Part shown: positions 17,401-25,874 of the stretch, piece by piece
Numbering within the stretch: position 1 is the stretch's first letter
Layout of the letters: each line of letters begins with the position of its first letter
Source: Bacteroidia bacterium
Lineage (GTDB): Bacteria; Bacteroidota; Ignavibacteria; SZUA-365
Assembly (NCBI GenBank): GCA_027493955.1
Contig: JAOSJT010000001.1
Span: 1,131,131 to 1,195,130, forward strand
Length of the DNA stretch: 64,000 bases
Direction: 5' to 3'
Made by a program: the position numbers and the translations under genes
The notes under the pieces: generated by a model
The model's input: the letters and a program-made list of their open reading frames with translations, nothing else
The model's database searches: none
What the model was told of the DNA's origin: nothing

Positions 17401-17765
17401 GCGGCGGTGCCGTCGGGTTTGATGTTTCCGGCCTGCAGACCGGGATTGTAGGTGGCGCCTCCTACACGGACGCTACCCTGCACGCGACCGCCCCAGATGA
17501 TACCATCGGTGAAGATCGCGTATTTCGCCGAACCGTTGGGCCATTCAAAGCCCGAACCGGACGACAAGGGGTTATGCGACATGCGGCCGTTGTTCGACAT
17601 CCACATGAGGCAGTTGTTCACCGAGATGAAATCCCAATGATCGTTTTTCAAATCCTTGGCGAGAGAGGGATCCTGTTTTTTCTCGCCCTCGGGTGAGGTC
17701 GCGTAGGCCGGCAAGGCGAACGAGAGCAACAACAGAGGGATGAGAACATGTGTGAAGTTTTTCAT
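14496..17765 (-). CDS. Large secreted protein with T9SS type A sorting domain
   Basis: The product is 1089 residues. It has a signal peptide (MKNFTHVLIPLLLLSFALPAYA) and a long beta-rich body with Trp/Asp/Asn-rich segments such as WRDRNGNGIYEPDFQEF, a calcium-loop-like DRNGNG. A fibronectin-like section around 505-660 includes PPSPNVNVTLLPKRVILHW. The last about 90 residues form a T9SS type A domain: ISVFPNPYYGA, FKVYTLSGVLVSSF, then LPAASGLYYIHIE. It should be exported across the outer membrane and be surface-bound or released. It lies 54 bases after the receptor gene and 65 bases before the PorV-like gene. Ligand or enzymatic role is unknown. Confidence 0.87.
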   Translation of the reverse strand: MKNFTHVLIPLLLLSFALPAYATSPEGEKKQDPSLAKDLKNDHWDFISVNNCLMWMSNNGRMSHNPLSSGSGFEWPNGSAKYAIFTDGIIWGGRVQGSVRVGGATYNPGLQAGNIKPDGTAADPNDPLHRLFKIRKVDPDQYAALEAAFQQQMKLDYDQWPVQFGAPWRDRNGNGIYEPDFQEFLEAGYDSCKSDTPLLPGDETVWFVSNDLDSRRTLNLYGVQPIGIELHTLVWAYAQTGPLANMVFKKYTVINKGTDDLTDAYFSKWSDPDLGDAMDDFVGIDTLLSLGYVYNGYAKDETYGIPPAAGYDFFQGPIVPSAGDEAVYNFGHRQGYRNLKVSTFAFYINGSSVYRDPTLKDPQGSLHMYNYMIGRLWNGRLYIDPTTGREVSVCLAGDPLTGDGWVDGIINAPGDRRILMTAGPFTLAVGDTQEVVVSTIVAQGADRLSSIKVLKFYDKFAQLAFDNQFDLPKAPPSPNVNVTLLPKRVILHWGDPALVNRIENHNDRGFEFQGYNVYQFPTGSSPLEDGIRLATYDISDGVSVIFDEIIDEKSGLVLEMPRQYGNDGGVQRMYDVTTDVLTDRPLVNNQPYYFAVTAYGFNKAPDASPRQLESSPVILEVRPQDYDPGWRFGEKIDEHLPVAHTSGKSAGFVDVMVVDPLEMTGDTYEVTFNPLGQVETPYDHNLDGVVDETLTVENYSSWTLTNITKNKVVVNRSSSMEGLEKEFYIVDGFKIGVSGTGYYKQFTKDGYDAGDPKSNHDEILRIEWDGGPEVFEAFESTKGTGGYSWQMGNTSMAITLNPSNFGSSLKSYDIKKVVEIRFDSKKPSKGYLFNRGTSPVNYAYIGYFESPIQIWDVSDPDPANHRQLSYAWVEQVNRPGNNRIYNPTASADDREMLFILDYPYSDTPNPDWSASNFSLQRNGNTMPIMYWGWYMLLPQYVGVTKAWRDGDLYRITPKVPFAGDDKYVFTTFAPSYSKTVAQDDISKISVFPNPYYGANKRERNKYQRFVTFNHLPPRAKFKVYTLSGVLVSSFEKNDNTQYATWNLQNDNGLPAASGLYYIHIEMPDLGVERIVKLAVITETQFLDRI

Positions 17766-17819
17766 GTATCTGATCTCCAGTTTTCTGATCCAGTGACGTT
17801 GCGAGTGACTTTCGGCGGG

Positions 17820-20783
17820 TTAGAAATTCACCCGCATGCCCAGCCAGATGCGGCGAGGGGCACCGAAAACGCCGGCGTTCATCAGGGCATTCTGGTAGTA
17901 GAAATCCTGATAGAGCTGCCCGAAAATTTCATCGTACGATGCATAGGTCGCGATCTGCTTCTGGCCGTCATCGGAGGCAAGATAGTTGTTGCTTTCCGCG
18001 CTGCCGGAGGTTGCATATACACCGGTGATGTTCTTGATATTCAGAACGTTCGTGCAACGAATGTAGAAATTCGCGTTGACCGGGCCGATGGGCACGGTTT
18101 TGTCGATATTCATGTCGAGCTGGAACACCCACGGCGTGCGGGAGGAGTTGATTTCCTCTATCGGCACGCGGCGGTCTCCAAAACTGAACTCGTTGACTCG
18201 CGTATATGGTGTGCCACTGTTGAAGGAGAAGAGCAGGTTGATGCCGAAACGTTCGAGGGGTTTGACACCGAACAATTCCGGACCGTCGTCACCACCGAAA
18301 CGGTAGTCCATATTGATGGATCCACGGTGCGTCTGATCGAACGCCAGGGTCATCGGATACTTCGGAAGGAACGGCGTTTCCGTGGGCGACAGCCAGAGTG
18401 CGCGGAAGGACGTGGAGGGGCTCGAGCCGGTTCCGCGGGCATCGGAATACGTGTAATTCGTGGTGAGATAAATACGCTCCGTGCGACGCATCGTCATCTG
18501 TAACGACACACCCATGGTGGTGGCGAAATCGCCGTTCACCCAGGCGTAATACGCGGGATGCTCCGCACCGAATTCGGCGGTCACCATGCGCTGCTGGATC
18601 TGATCACGGATGTCCTTGTAGAAGGCACCGATATCGAACGCGAGGTTGTCACCGAGCTGCTGCCGGAAACCGAAGTCATACTGAATGGTTTTCTCGGGAC
18701 GAAGTCCGAAGCCGACCGGGCTGCTGATGGCATATCCACCTTTGATCTGTGATGCGATGGTCGCATTACCGAGGTAGACGTCGCGCAAACGGGATTGCTG
18801 GACGAAAATACCATACTGGGCGTAGAACACGGTCTGATCGGTTACCGGGAAGGAGAAACCGATACGCGGGCTGACGGTTGCCGAAGGATCCACGTCACGG
18901 AGATTATCCGGGCTTTGATCAATCAACCCTTCGGGCGTGAACTTGATATTGGCCGGATTGACAAACACTTTCGAATTCGTGTTGATGTAGTCGTAGCGCA
19001 GACCGACATTGACGACCAGATCCTCGAATTCCATTTTGTCGAGCAGGTAGAATGCCGCGAACACCGGTGTTTTCGGTCCGTCGGGACCGCTATCCAGGCG
19101 GCGGCCGTAGTAATCATAGCCGTAATTGCTCGTACCGCTGGAACCGGCGATCTCGAGCGCGTTGGCGTCCGGATTCAGGCGCAGAAAGGATGCAAGACCG
19201 AAAGCATCCACACCAAATGAGCGGATCGAATACTGAGTGAATTCACCACCCGTCTTGATTTCGTGCTGGCGTCCAATCTGATGCACAAAGTTGATCTTCG
19301 CCTGCACGGAGTTGAATGCGGACTTGCCATAGCCGGCACCAATGGGATATCCTTCCGGAACAAAGCTGGCGCCGAACGCGGTCACTGCCAACTCGGGAAT
19401 ACCATCGGCAAGAAGATGATACCCGAATGCGGCGTTCGCTACGGAATCGCCGTACTGGAAGATGTTGTGCCTCAAATCGGGATCCATCTGAACGCCGAAA
19501 TTGCCGAAGTAGCCGAGATAAATTTCGTAGAACGTGGACGGACTGAGAAGATGCGTGAATTTGGTGTTGATGCTGTAATCCTCGCTCTCGCTCAAGCTCG
19601 CGCGTTTCTCCGCGAGTTGCGTGGTCAAACCAGCTCCGCCGCGACCGGTGCCGTAGCCGTAGGAACCGTCCACACGCACGTTGATCGGGTTGAGGTCGAA
19701 GGTGAGGTTACCATTCAGCAGGTAGCTCTCGTTCGCTGCGTTCAGGAAGAGCCCACCCGGGAAGCGATAGTCCACTTTTTGGGCGGCGGATCCCAGACGG
19801 GGATCGAAAATACCGACCTTGGCCTGTTCCTCTGGCGGCAGCAGCGCATGCGCTTCGGTCTGACGCAGGAGAGGATCGTACTTCGTCGTGAGATCGTAAT
19901 CCTCGCGCCAGCCGGAGGATGGCGTACGGCTGAAGGAATTCTGTCCTGCGACGAAAAACTTTACCGGTCCGAACAGTGGTCCACCCGCCGTGAGAATATA
20001 GACACTGCTTCCGGTGGAGTAGGTACCCAGAGTTTTTTCGCCGATAGGAGCGTAGTTATCGGTATAGGCCTCGAATTCAAAATTGAGCTTGCGGCCACCG
20101 GTGCGCGTGGTCGTGCTGATGAGACCGGCATTGGCGCCGCCGAATTCGGCCGAGTAACCGCCCGCCTGCAAACTCTGCTCGGCGATGGCGTTGGAGATGA
20201 CCGACAGCGAGCGACCGCCGAACAGCGGGTTGTTGACCGACATGCCGTTGATAACGTAGCCGGTTGCGTCGGCACGGCTGCCGCGGACAAAGATTGTGCC
20301 GCCAATGGAAACAACACCGGCCTGAAGCGCGGTGATGCTTTCGACACCGCGAACGGGAAGGTTCTCGATATCTTCCTGCGTCACCGTGGTCTTGCTGTTG
20401 GTGACGTTTTTGTCGACCAGCGGTTTTTGAGCGACGATAATGACCTCATCCATCTTGTACGACTCCGAGGGGAGTTGCACATCCTTGATCGAGGTCTCAT
20501 TGGAACGCACGAGGATGTTTTCGATGGTGATGGGTTTGTACCCGATATAGCTTGCCTTGAGTGTGGCCTTGCCGATCGGCACATTGAGAATGACGAAGCC
20601 GCCGTTGACGTCCGTCGCGGCGCCGCGGGATGTACCGCCCACTTCGACGATAATGTTCGCCCCGATCAGGGGTTCACCGGTCTCAAGGTCAGTTACTTTT
20701 CCTGACACCTTGCCGGTCTGGGCCAGCAAGACCGCGGGAGCGAGGATCAGGAGAAGCAGAACTGCCAGTAGCGTTTTGTGCAT
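17820..20783 (-). CDS. TonB-dependent outer-membrane receptor with carboxypeptidase-regulatory-like domain
   Basis: The product is 987 residues. The signal peptide ends VLLAQ. The CarboxypepD_reg-like domain spans about 25-110 (GKVSGKVTDLETGEPLIGAN, then DVNGGFVILNVPIG). The plug domain follows at about 115-240 (LPVRGVESITALQAGVV, then FVRGSRADATGYVINGM), then a long barrel ending GAPRRIWLGMRVNF with terminal Phe. The overall layout is that of SusC/RagA-like or CirA-like receptors, but no SusD gene is adjacent. The ATG at MHKTLLAV has a ribosome site (TTTGGAGG). It is the first gene of the receptor-cargo-PorV set. Confidence 0.92.
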   Translation of the reverse strand: MHKTLLAVLLLLILAPAVLLAQTGKVSGKVTDLETGEPLIGANIIVEVGGTSRGAATDVNGGFVILNVPIGKATLKASYIGYKPITIENILVRSNETSIKDVQLPSESYKMDEVIIVAQKPLVDKNVTNSKTTVTQEDIENLPVRGVESITALQAGVVSIGGTIFVRGSRADATGYVINGMSVNNPLFGGRSLSVISNAIAEQSLQAGGYSAEFGGANAGLISTTTRTGGRKLNFEFEAYTDNYAPIGEKTLGTYSTGSSVYILTAGGPLFGPVKFFVAGQNSFSRTPSSGWREDYDLTTKYDPLLRQTEAHALLPPEEQAKVGIFDPRLGSAAQKVDYRFPGGLFLNAANESYLLNGNLTFDLNPINVRVDGSYGYGTGRGGAGLTTQLAEKRASLSESEDYSINTKFTHLLSPSTFYEIYLGYFGNFGVQMDPDLRHNIFQYGDSVANAAFGYHLLADGIPELAVTAFGASFVPEGYPIGAGYGKSAFNSVQAKINFVHQIGRQHEIKTGGEFTQYSIRSFGVDAFGLASFLRLNPDANALEIAGSSGTSNYGYDYYGRRLDSGPDGPKTPVFAAFYLLDKMEFEDLVVNVGLRYDYINTNSKVFVNPANIKFTPEGLIDQSPDNLRDVDPSATVSPRIGFSFPVTDQTVFYAQYGIFVQQSRLRDVYLGNATIASQIKGGYAISSPVGFGLRPEKTIQYDFGFRQQLGDNLAFDIGAFYKDIRDQIQQRMVTAEFGAEHPAYYAWVNGDFATTMGVSLQMTMRRTERIYLTTNYTYSDARGTGSSPSTSFRALWLSPTETPFLPKYPMTLAFDQTHRGSINMDYRFGGDDGPELFGVKPLERFGINLLFSFNSGTPYTRVNEFSFGDRRVPIEEINSSRTPWVFQLDMNIDKTVPIGPVNANFYIRCTNVLNIKNITGVYATSGSAESNNYLASDDGQKQIATYASYDEIFGQLYQDFYYQNALMNAGVFGAPRRIWLGMRVNF

Positions 20784-21466
20784 ACGAGCCTCCAAAGGTT
20801 TCTACGCAGATGACTATCGTTGATGCATTTTCGTTTTCAGTGTCACCGGATGTGCCATGCATCCGGCCGGGGAGTCAATCAGTGTTTGAGAGCTTACGAA
20901 CCAGTTGCGCCAAGCCTCGGGATCGTAACGATGCCAGAGCGATTGTGCGCATATTAGCTAGACACGAATACCGGGAATGCGTTACATGCCTGAACGCCCC
21001 GCCACGGCAGCGCGCGGGCGGAAGTTCGGTGCGGGAAAGGATGGAAGACGAATCGTCGTCGTAGCAAGTGCATCCGGTTCGGTCAACGGTTCATGCCGGC
21101 TGTTCCGGCGAAGGTTCGGCGGCTGCATGTGCATTCGCCGCATCTTCAAATATCAGATTATTCAATCTGCTTTCCAAGCGCTCGCGTTGTTTTTTCAACA
21201 CGGACGTCAGCAGACTCCGGGGTTGGTAGCGCGTGGATCGTTTGAACTTAATGTAATGACTCCCTCATGATTCTGCAACGATTTCCCCGTGCGAGGATAT
21301 CCGTAACGCACCGAAGCAGCACCCCGCCGGTCACAACATCCAGACAAACGCTTCGCTGCTCTTCGGAGAATTCTGTTCTCTCTTCCCGGGGAAAATCGTA
21401 AGTTGCGGACTGTTTCCGCCGCCCGGTCGGGCAGCGATCTTTTCCACACCATCGGAGCGTGTTGCG
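20784..21466. other. 683-base divergent intergenic region before cstA
   Basis: I see no convincing gene here. The region separates the minus-strand receptor set from cstA and must hold both promoters. One hairpin without a T-tract (CCGGATG-tgccatg-CATCCGG, 20846-20866) is visible. The space is unusually long for this compact window, so a leader RNA, small RNA or regulator sites are possible. Confidence 0.45.
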
Positions 21467-23206
21467 ATGCAGGCAATGCTGATCATGATTGGCTCCTTCG
21501 TCGGGTATCTGCTGATGTACCGGTTCTATGGCCGGTATATCGGACGAAGGATTTTTTCTATAAATGACCAGACAGTTCCGCCTTCCGTCGCTCTGCGGGA
21601 TGACATCGATTTCGTTCCGACACGCAAGGAAGTGATTTTCGGACATCATTTCACTTCGATTGCGGGCACGGGACCGATCGTCGGACCGGCGATCGCCATC
21701 ATCTGGGGATGGGCCCCGGCGCTGTTATGGGTGTTTGTCGGAAGCATCGTGATGGGCGCCGTACATGATTTCGGATCACTGATCATCTCGATGCGGAATC
21801 AGGGAAAATCCATATCCGATTACACGTCACGATACGTCAACAGCCGGACCCGCTACCTCTTCTTCATCATCGTGTTTCTCGAACTCTGGATAGTGATTTC
21901 GATTTTCGGGATGGTTATCGCGGTGATTTTTCACATGTTTCCCGAATCCGTCGTCCCGGTCTGGCTGCAGATTCCCATCGCGGTCGCGCTTGGGTACGGC
22001 ATGTACCGTCGCGGCTGGAGTGTCGCGCGCTCCTCATTCGCGGCGGTCGTGCTCATGTATCTGAGCATGGTGCTCGGTGCCTGGATACCTCTTGATTTGC
22101 CGGTCATCGCGGGAATACCACCGACGGGGATGTGGACGCTTGTTCTGCTGGCATACGCCTGGATCGCCTCCACCCTGCCGGTGACCACATTGCTCCAACC
22201 GAGAGATTTCATCAATGCGTATCAGCTCCTCATTGCCATGGGTCTTCTCGTGTTTGGAGCCATAGCGGCAGCGTTGACCATGAATCTTGAAGTGGTCGCA
22301 CCCGCGTTTCAGGCCGCACCCGCCGACACACCACCGCTATGGCCCTTTCTTTTTATCACCATCGCCTGCGGGGCGATCAGCGGATTTCATGCCCTCGTCT
22401 CTTCAGGCACCTCGGCGAAGCAGGTTCGATCGGAGAGTGATTCTCTTTTTGTCGGTTATGGCTCCATGCTCGTTGAGGGCGCCCTCGCCACCGTGGTCAT
22501 CATCGCTGTCGCGGCCGGTATCGGTCTCGGTTTGCAGGATGCGGCCAGTGGCACCGTGTTGACCGGGACGGCGGCATGGAGCAGTCTCTACTCCTCCTGG
22601 GCAGCGGCGCAGGGCATGGGATCGAAGATCACCGCGTTCGTGGACGGATCGGCGAACATGATAGGGGCAATCGGAATACCGCGGGACCTGGCAGTGGTGC
22701 TGATGGGGGTGTTTGTCGCTTCCTTCGCCGGTACGACACTGGACACGGCCACGCGTATACAGCGCTATGTGGTGACCGAGTTGTTTACGGGTCTGCACGT
22801 ACGCGCCTTCGGGAACCGTCAGGTGGCGACAGGTTTCGCGGTCATCACCGCGGCCTTGCTCGCCTTCGCTTCAGGTGCGGATGGACAGGGCGCTCTCAGC
22901 CTCTGGCCTCTGTTTGGAGCGGTGAATCAGACGCTCGCCGCCCTGGCGCTTATCATCGTGACGTTGTATTTGCGGCAGCGGGGCGGCTTGAAATGGATCA
23001 CAGCGGGGATTCCGGCGGTGTTCATGAGCGTCATGACCTTGTGGGCGAGCATTCTGAATCAGTTCGATTACGGCGCATCCAACAACATCCTGCTTCAGAT
23101 CATCAATGCGGTGATCGTTCTGATTGTGGTCTGGATTATCATCGAAGGCGTCCGCGCGTTTCTGCAACCGCAAAAGATGTCCGCAACCATCGCATCGGAA
23201 TCGTGA
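21467..23206 (+). CDS. cstA: CstA-family transporter (pyruvate/peptide, carbon starvation)
   Basis: The product is 579 residues with many transmembrane segments. The family signature is clear: FYGRYIGRRIFSINDQTVPP, then FGHHFTSIAGTGPIVGPAIA, then VGSIVMGAVHDFGSL. A later segment FHALVSSGTSAKQVRSESDS is also typical. CstA proteins import pyruvate or peptides when carbon is scarce. The C-terminal part is shorter than in E. coli CstA (701 residues). GGAG lies nine bases before the ATG. Three short genes and an ArsA-type ATPase follow with almost no spacing, forming a four-gene operon. Confidence 0.93.
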   Translation: MQAMLIMIGSFVGYLLMYRFYGRYIGRRIFSINDQTVPPSVALRDDIDFVPTRKEVIFGHHFTSIAGTGPIVGPAIAIIWGWAPALLWVFVGSIVMGAVHDFGSLIISMRNQGKSISDYTSRYVNSRTRYLFFIIVFLELWIVISIFGMVIAVIFHMFPESVVPVWLQIPIAVALGYGMYRRGWSVARSSFAAVVLMYLSMVLGAWIPLDLPVIAGIPPTGMWTLVLLAYAWIASTLPVTTLLQPRDFINAYQLLIAMGLLVFGAIAAALTMNLEVVAPAFQAAPADTPPLWPFLFITIACGAISGFHALVSSGTSAKQVRSESDSLFVGYGSMLVEGALATVVIIAVAAGIGLGLQDAASGTVLTGTAAWSSLYSSWAAAQGMGSKITAFVDGSANMIGAIGIPRDLAVVLMGVFVASFAGTTLDTATRIQRYVVTELFTGLHVRAFGNRQVATGFAVITAALLAFASGADGQGALSLWPLFGAVNQTLAALALIIVTLYLRQRGGLKWITAGIPAVFMSVMTLWASILNQFDYGASNNILLQIINAVIVLIVVWIIIEGVRAFLQPQKMSATIASES

Positions 23207-23207
23207 T

Positions 23208-23654
23208 ATGCACGAACGCATACGACGACGGTTAATACGGACCTGGAGAGTCGTCATGGCGCTTCCTTTCAGCGCTTCGCTGGTCGCACAGTATCTGCGC
23301 GAGTCGGGTCTGCTTGCACCGTTGCTCCGCGAGGACTCTCCCGCGGTCGCGGTAGTCCTGCTCTGCCTCGCCGCAGCGGGAGGGCTTGCGTTGCCGATGA
23401 TGTACCGCATCTTGTTTTCCCGTGCGCATCGGACGCGGGAAAGCGTGCCGCCGGATGCGTTTTTCCGCTTCGAAAACAATGCCATTGTGCTGGCGTCCTT
23501 TCCCGCATGGTGTTTGCTCGCCGACATTCTCCTCGGACTCTCACTCCTTTTCACGTCCGCCATCCTGCTCATGGCACTGTATGCGGCCTACGCGCATTTT
23601 CCATCCGGCAGGCTGCTGTCCGCGGACGCACACACATTCCGCGTCCGACTATGA
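23208..23654 (+). CDS. Small membrane protein in the cstA operon
   Basis: The product is 148 residues. It has a basic N-terminus (MHERIRRRLIRTWR), a hydrophobic span near 66-85 (VAVVLLCLAAAGGLALP) and a hydrophobic pair near 108-130 (LADILLGLSLLFTSAILLMA). A polar loop with Arg and Glu lies between. The start is one base past the cstA stop. I do not recognise the family. Position suggests a partner or subunit of the CstA transporter, but this is inference from gene order alone. Confidence 0.75.
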   Translation: MHERIRRRLIRTWRVVMALPFSASLVAQYLRESGLLAPLLREDSPAVAVVLLCLAAAGGLALPMMYRILFSRAHRTRESVPPDAFFRFENNAIVLASFPAWCLLADILLGLSLLFTSAILLMALYAAYAHFPSGRLLSADAHTFRVRL

Positions 23655-23938
23655 AATCACTCACAGACATGCTCGATGCATTACGTCAGGCACTTGCGAC
23701 CCTCGACGCGGTGCAGCGCGGGAAGGCGGTGGACATCGTGCAATGGGAATATGAGGAATTGCGTCACATCTTTGCGCTCCTCGTTCTCGGCAGTGCGACT
23801 GGCATGCCGACCCCTCCACCGGAGATCGGTCTCGGCCTTCTGCCGCTCATGGAGGAGGAATTGCGGATGATGCTGGATAGGATGGAAACAGCTCACACGC
23901 CCCTTTCGAAGCTCTTTTCATCGCTTTCGGTGGGATGA
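23651..23938 (+). CDS. Small helical protein in the cstA operon
   Basis: The product is 95 residues, without a signal peptide or membrane span. It reads as two helices joined by a Pro/Gly-rich turn (SATGMPTPPPEIGLGLL). The first helix (MLDALRQALATLDAVQRGKA) and the last (MEEELRMMLDRMETA) are amphipathic. The ATG overlaps the stop of the membrane-protein gene by four bases, and its own stop overlaps the ATPase start. It could link the membrane component and the ATPase. No known family recognised. Confidence 0.72.
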   Translation: MKSLTDMLDALRQALATLDAVQRGKAVDIVQWEYEELRHIFALLVLGSATGMPTPPPEIGLGLLPLMEEELRMMLDRMETAHTPLSKLFSSLSVG

Positions 23939-24819
23939 TGGCTCCGCGTTTGTCTTTTTTTACCGGCAAAGGCGGCGTTGGAAAATCCACGTTGTCGTCG
24001 CTCTACGCCCTCGCGCAGGCAAAGCGCGGCGGACAGGTGCTGCTGATTTCCATGGATCCCGCACACAATCTGGGCGACATTTTTCAACGCGAGCTCGGAG
24101 AAGAAGAAGTTCGCTGCGCGGATGGTCTGCTGGTGTGTGAACCCGACATCCGGGAATGGAGCAAGAGGTATATACACGACATCGAGGAGCAGGTGCGCGC
24201 TTCGTACCGCTATCTGACCGCGCTGAATCTCGATGGGTATTTTTCGGTGCTGCGCCACTCACCCGGACTGGAGGAGTACGCGATGACCCTGATATTTCGC
24301 ACGCTGCTCGAACGGCATTCCGGGCTCGATGCTCTTGTATTCGATATGCCTCCGACGGCACTCACGCTTCGCTTCCTCGCGTCTCCATCCATTTCCCGAA
24401 TCTGGCTCGAACAACTCATCGCACTGCGCAGGGCCATGCTTGAACGGAAGGAGATGATCACCACAGTGACGCTCGGCAGGCGGGTCATTGAGACAGACAG
24501 GATAGTACGTCGTCTCGAAGTCGAGCGTGAAACCGCGCATTCGGCCGAGGCGTTGTTTCGCGATAAGAGAACGACCTTTTTCGTTGTGCGAAATCCCGAT
24601 ACGCTTTCCGCAAAAGAGGCGAAACGGATTCAAGGCGAGATGGCGGCCTTGGACCTCTCCCCCGTCCATTTGCTTCTGAACAAGATGGAAGCCGATGCCG
24701 CCGGGTCTCCCGCCGCAGCAGAGGCATTCGCGGTGTTTCCGTACTCCCCTGCGGAATTGTGCGGACTCCCGGCGCTCGAGAAGTACCTCACGAGTATCAG
24801 CAGCAACTTCGGCGAATGA
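23935..24819 (+). CDS. ArsA/Get3-type ATPase
   Basis: The product is 294 residues. The deviant Walker A P-loop typical of ArsA/Get3/MinD proteins (GKGGVGKST, residues 11-19) begins almost at the N-terminus. Switch I contains SMDPAHNLGDIF, and Walker B/switch II is DALVFDMPPTALTLRFL. The A-loop-like end has LLLNKMEAD. Family members bind ATP as dimers and drive export or membrane-protein delivery. No arsenic genes are near. Its coupling to cstA by overlapping ORFs suggests a role in that transporter's assembly or activity. Confidence 0.87.
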   Translation: MMAPRLSFFTGKGGVGKSTLSSLYALAQAKRGGQVLLISMDPAHNLGDIFQRELGEEEVRCADGLLVCEPDIREWSKRYIHDIEEQVRASYRYLTALNLDGYFSVLRHSPGLEEYAMTLIFRTLLERHSGLDALVFDMPPTALTLRFLASPSISRIWLEQLIALRRAMLERKEMITTVTLGRRVIETDRIVRRLEVERETAHSAEALFRDKRTTFFVVRNPDTLSAKEAKRIQGEMAALDLSPVHLLLNKMEADAAGSPAAAEAFAVFPYSPAELCGLPALEKYLTSISSNFGE

Positions 24820-24843
24820 AGCGGACACTGCTCGTGCGCTGCT

Positions 24844-25740
24844 TCAGCGCTTCGACATGGGATACAGCGTCAATGTCCCATTTTTTTTTCCTTCATCCGC
24901 GATTACGAGCTCTCCACCCCGTAGAAAGGTGATTCCCTCCGGTTGCGGATGCGCCTTTTTCGCCAAGCGTGCGTGTCCGAGGATGGCTCCCTCGGCGGAG
25001 AGCTCCACGAGATACTGTCCCTTGGAGCTGAGCAGAAAAAATGTGCCGCTTTGCGGATTGCGCTCGATTCCGGAAAATCCGTTATCGTTTTTCCCGGTGA
25101 TACGGCCGAGTTGTGAACGGGAAAGCACGAAGCGGGGTGCGGATTTCAATCGTTTGTCGGTTAGGGAAAATGCCCACACCGCTCTGTCCCCCACCGTTCG
25201 GGTACCGGCGTATTCCTTACAGGCAAGCAGGAGTTCGTTTCGTACAGGATCGTAGCAGAGCCCCTCGACATCGTTTCGACGTGAGAGAGCGGTTTTGTAC
25301 ACCGTATACTTCGCGTTTCCCGTTGTGCCCGGATCGCTGAACGCGAAGAGCGTGCCGGCGCTGTTCACAAGCCAGATCTGCTCTCCAGCTACCGCTATTC
25401 CCTCGAAATCCTCGCGTGCAAGCCCCCTTCCAAGATCGAAGCTCCTGATCTGCTTACCGCTCCAGGGTTCCAGCACATAGATGCGCCCCGCTTCATCGTT
25501 GTGCGCATAGAGTTTACCGTCGGAGGTGAGTGCCAGTCCTGAAATTTCGGAAAGCGCAGAAGGGAGTCGTTTAACGGACGCGCTTTTTTCGGACACATCG
25601 AAACGATGCAGCAAAGCTGTTTGGGCGAAGAGAGTCTGTTGCGCGATACCGCCGGAGAGCAGCAGCGAAAGGACGAGCAGCGTCACGTATGACCGATGGG
25701 CTGGTTGAAGCTGCAGAGGGAGCGAATGTTCAATGTGCAT
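24844..25740 (-). CDS. SdiA-regulated-domain-like beta-propeller protein
   Basis: The product is 298 residues with an N-terminal signal ([25 protein letters not shown]). The body is a run of propeller-like blades: [78 protein letters not shown] and [18 protein letters not shown]. This is the pattern of SdiA-regulated / strictosidine-synthase-like propellers with a conserved EGI/V motif. It should be periplasmic. The ligand is unknown. It is transcribed divergently from mdh. Confidence 0.82.
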   Translation of the reverse strand: MHIEHSLPLQLQPAHRSYVTLLVLSLLLSGGIAQQTLFAQTALLHRFDVSEKSASVKRLPSALSEISGLALTSDGKLYAHNDEAGRIYVLEPWSGKQIRSFDLGRGLAREDFEGIAVAGEQIWLVNSAGTLFAFSDPGTTGNAKYTVYKTALSRRNDVEGLCYDPVRNELLLACKEYAGTRTVGDRAVWAFSLTDKRLKSAPRFVLSRSQLGRITGKNDNGFSGIERNPQSGTFFLLSSKGQYLVELSAEGAILGHARLAKKAHPQPEGITFLRGGELVIADEGKKNGTLTLYPMSKR

Positions 25741-25874
25741 GGGCCTTCACAATTTTTTCCGCGAAAAAAAAGATACGGCACTTGAAATTGAACAAAAAAC
25801 TGAGTAGCATTCATTTCCGATTCCGGAACTCCCAATTATCCATAGTATTTGCACCTGAACACATGAGGTCCCCA

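Noticed and set aside
16251-17696. 481-residue plus-strand ORF opposite the T9SS cargo gene
   Set aside because: Antisense shadow: no domain, odd composition, and the minus-strand gene has a signal peptide and sorting domain.
19263-20705. 480-residue plus-strand ORF opposite the TonB receptor gene
   Set aside because: Antisense shadow of a clear receptor gene; no start context and no recognisable domain.
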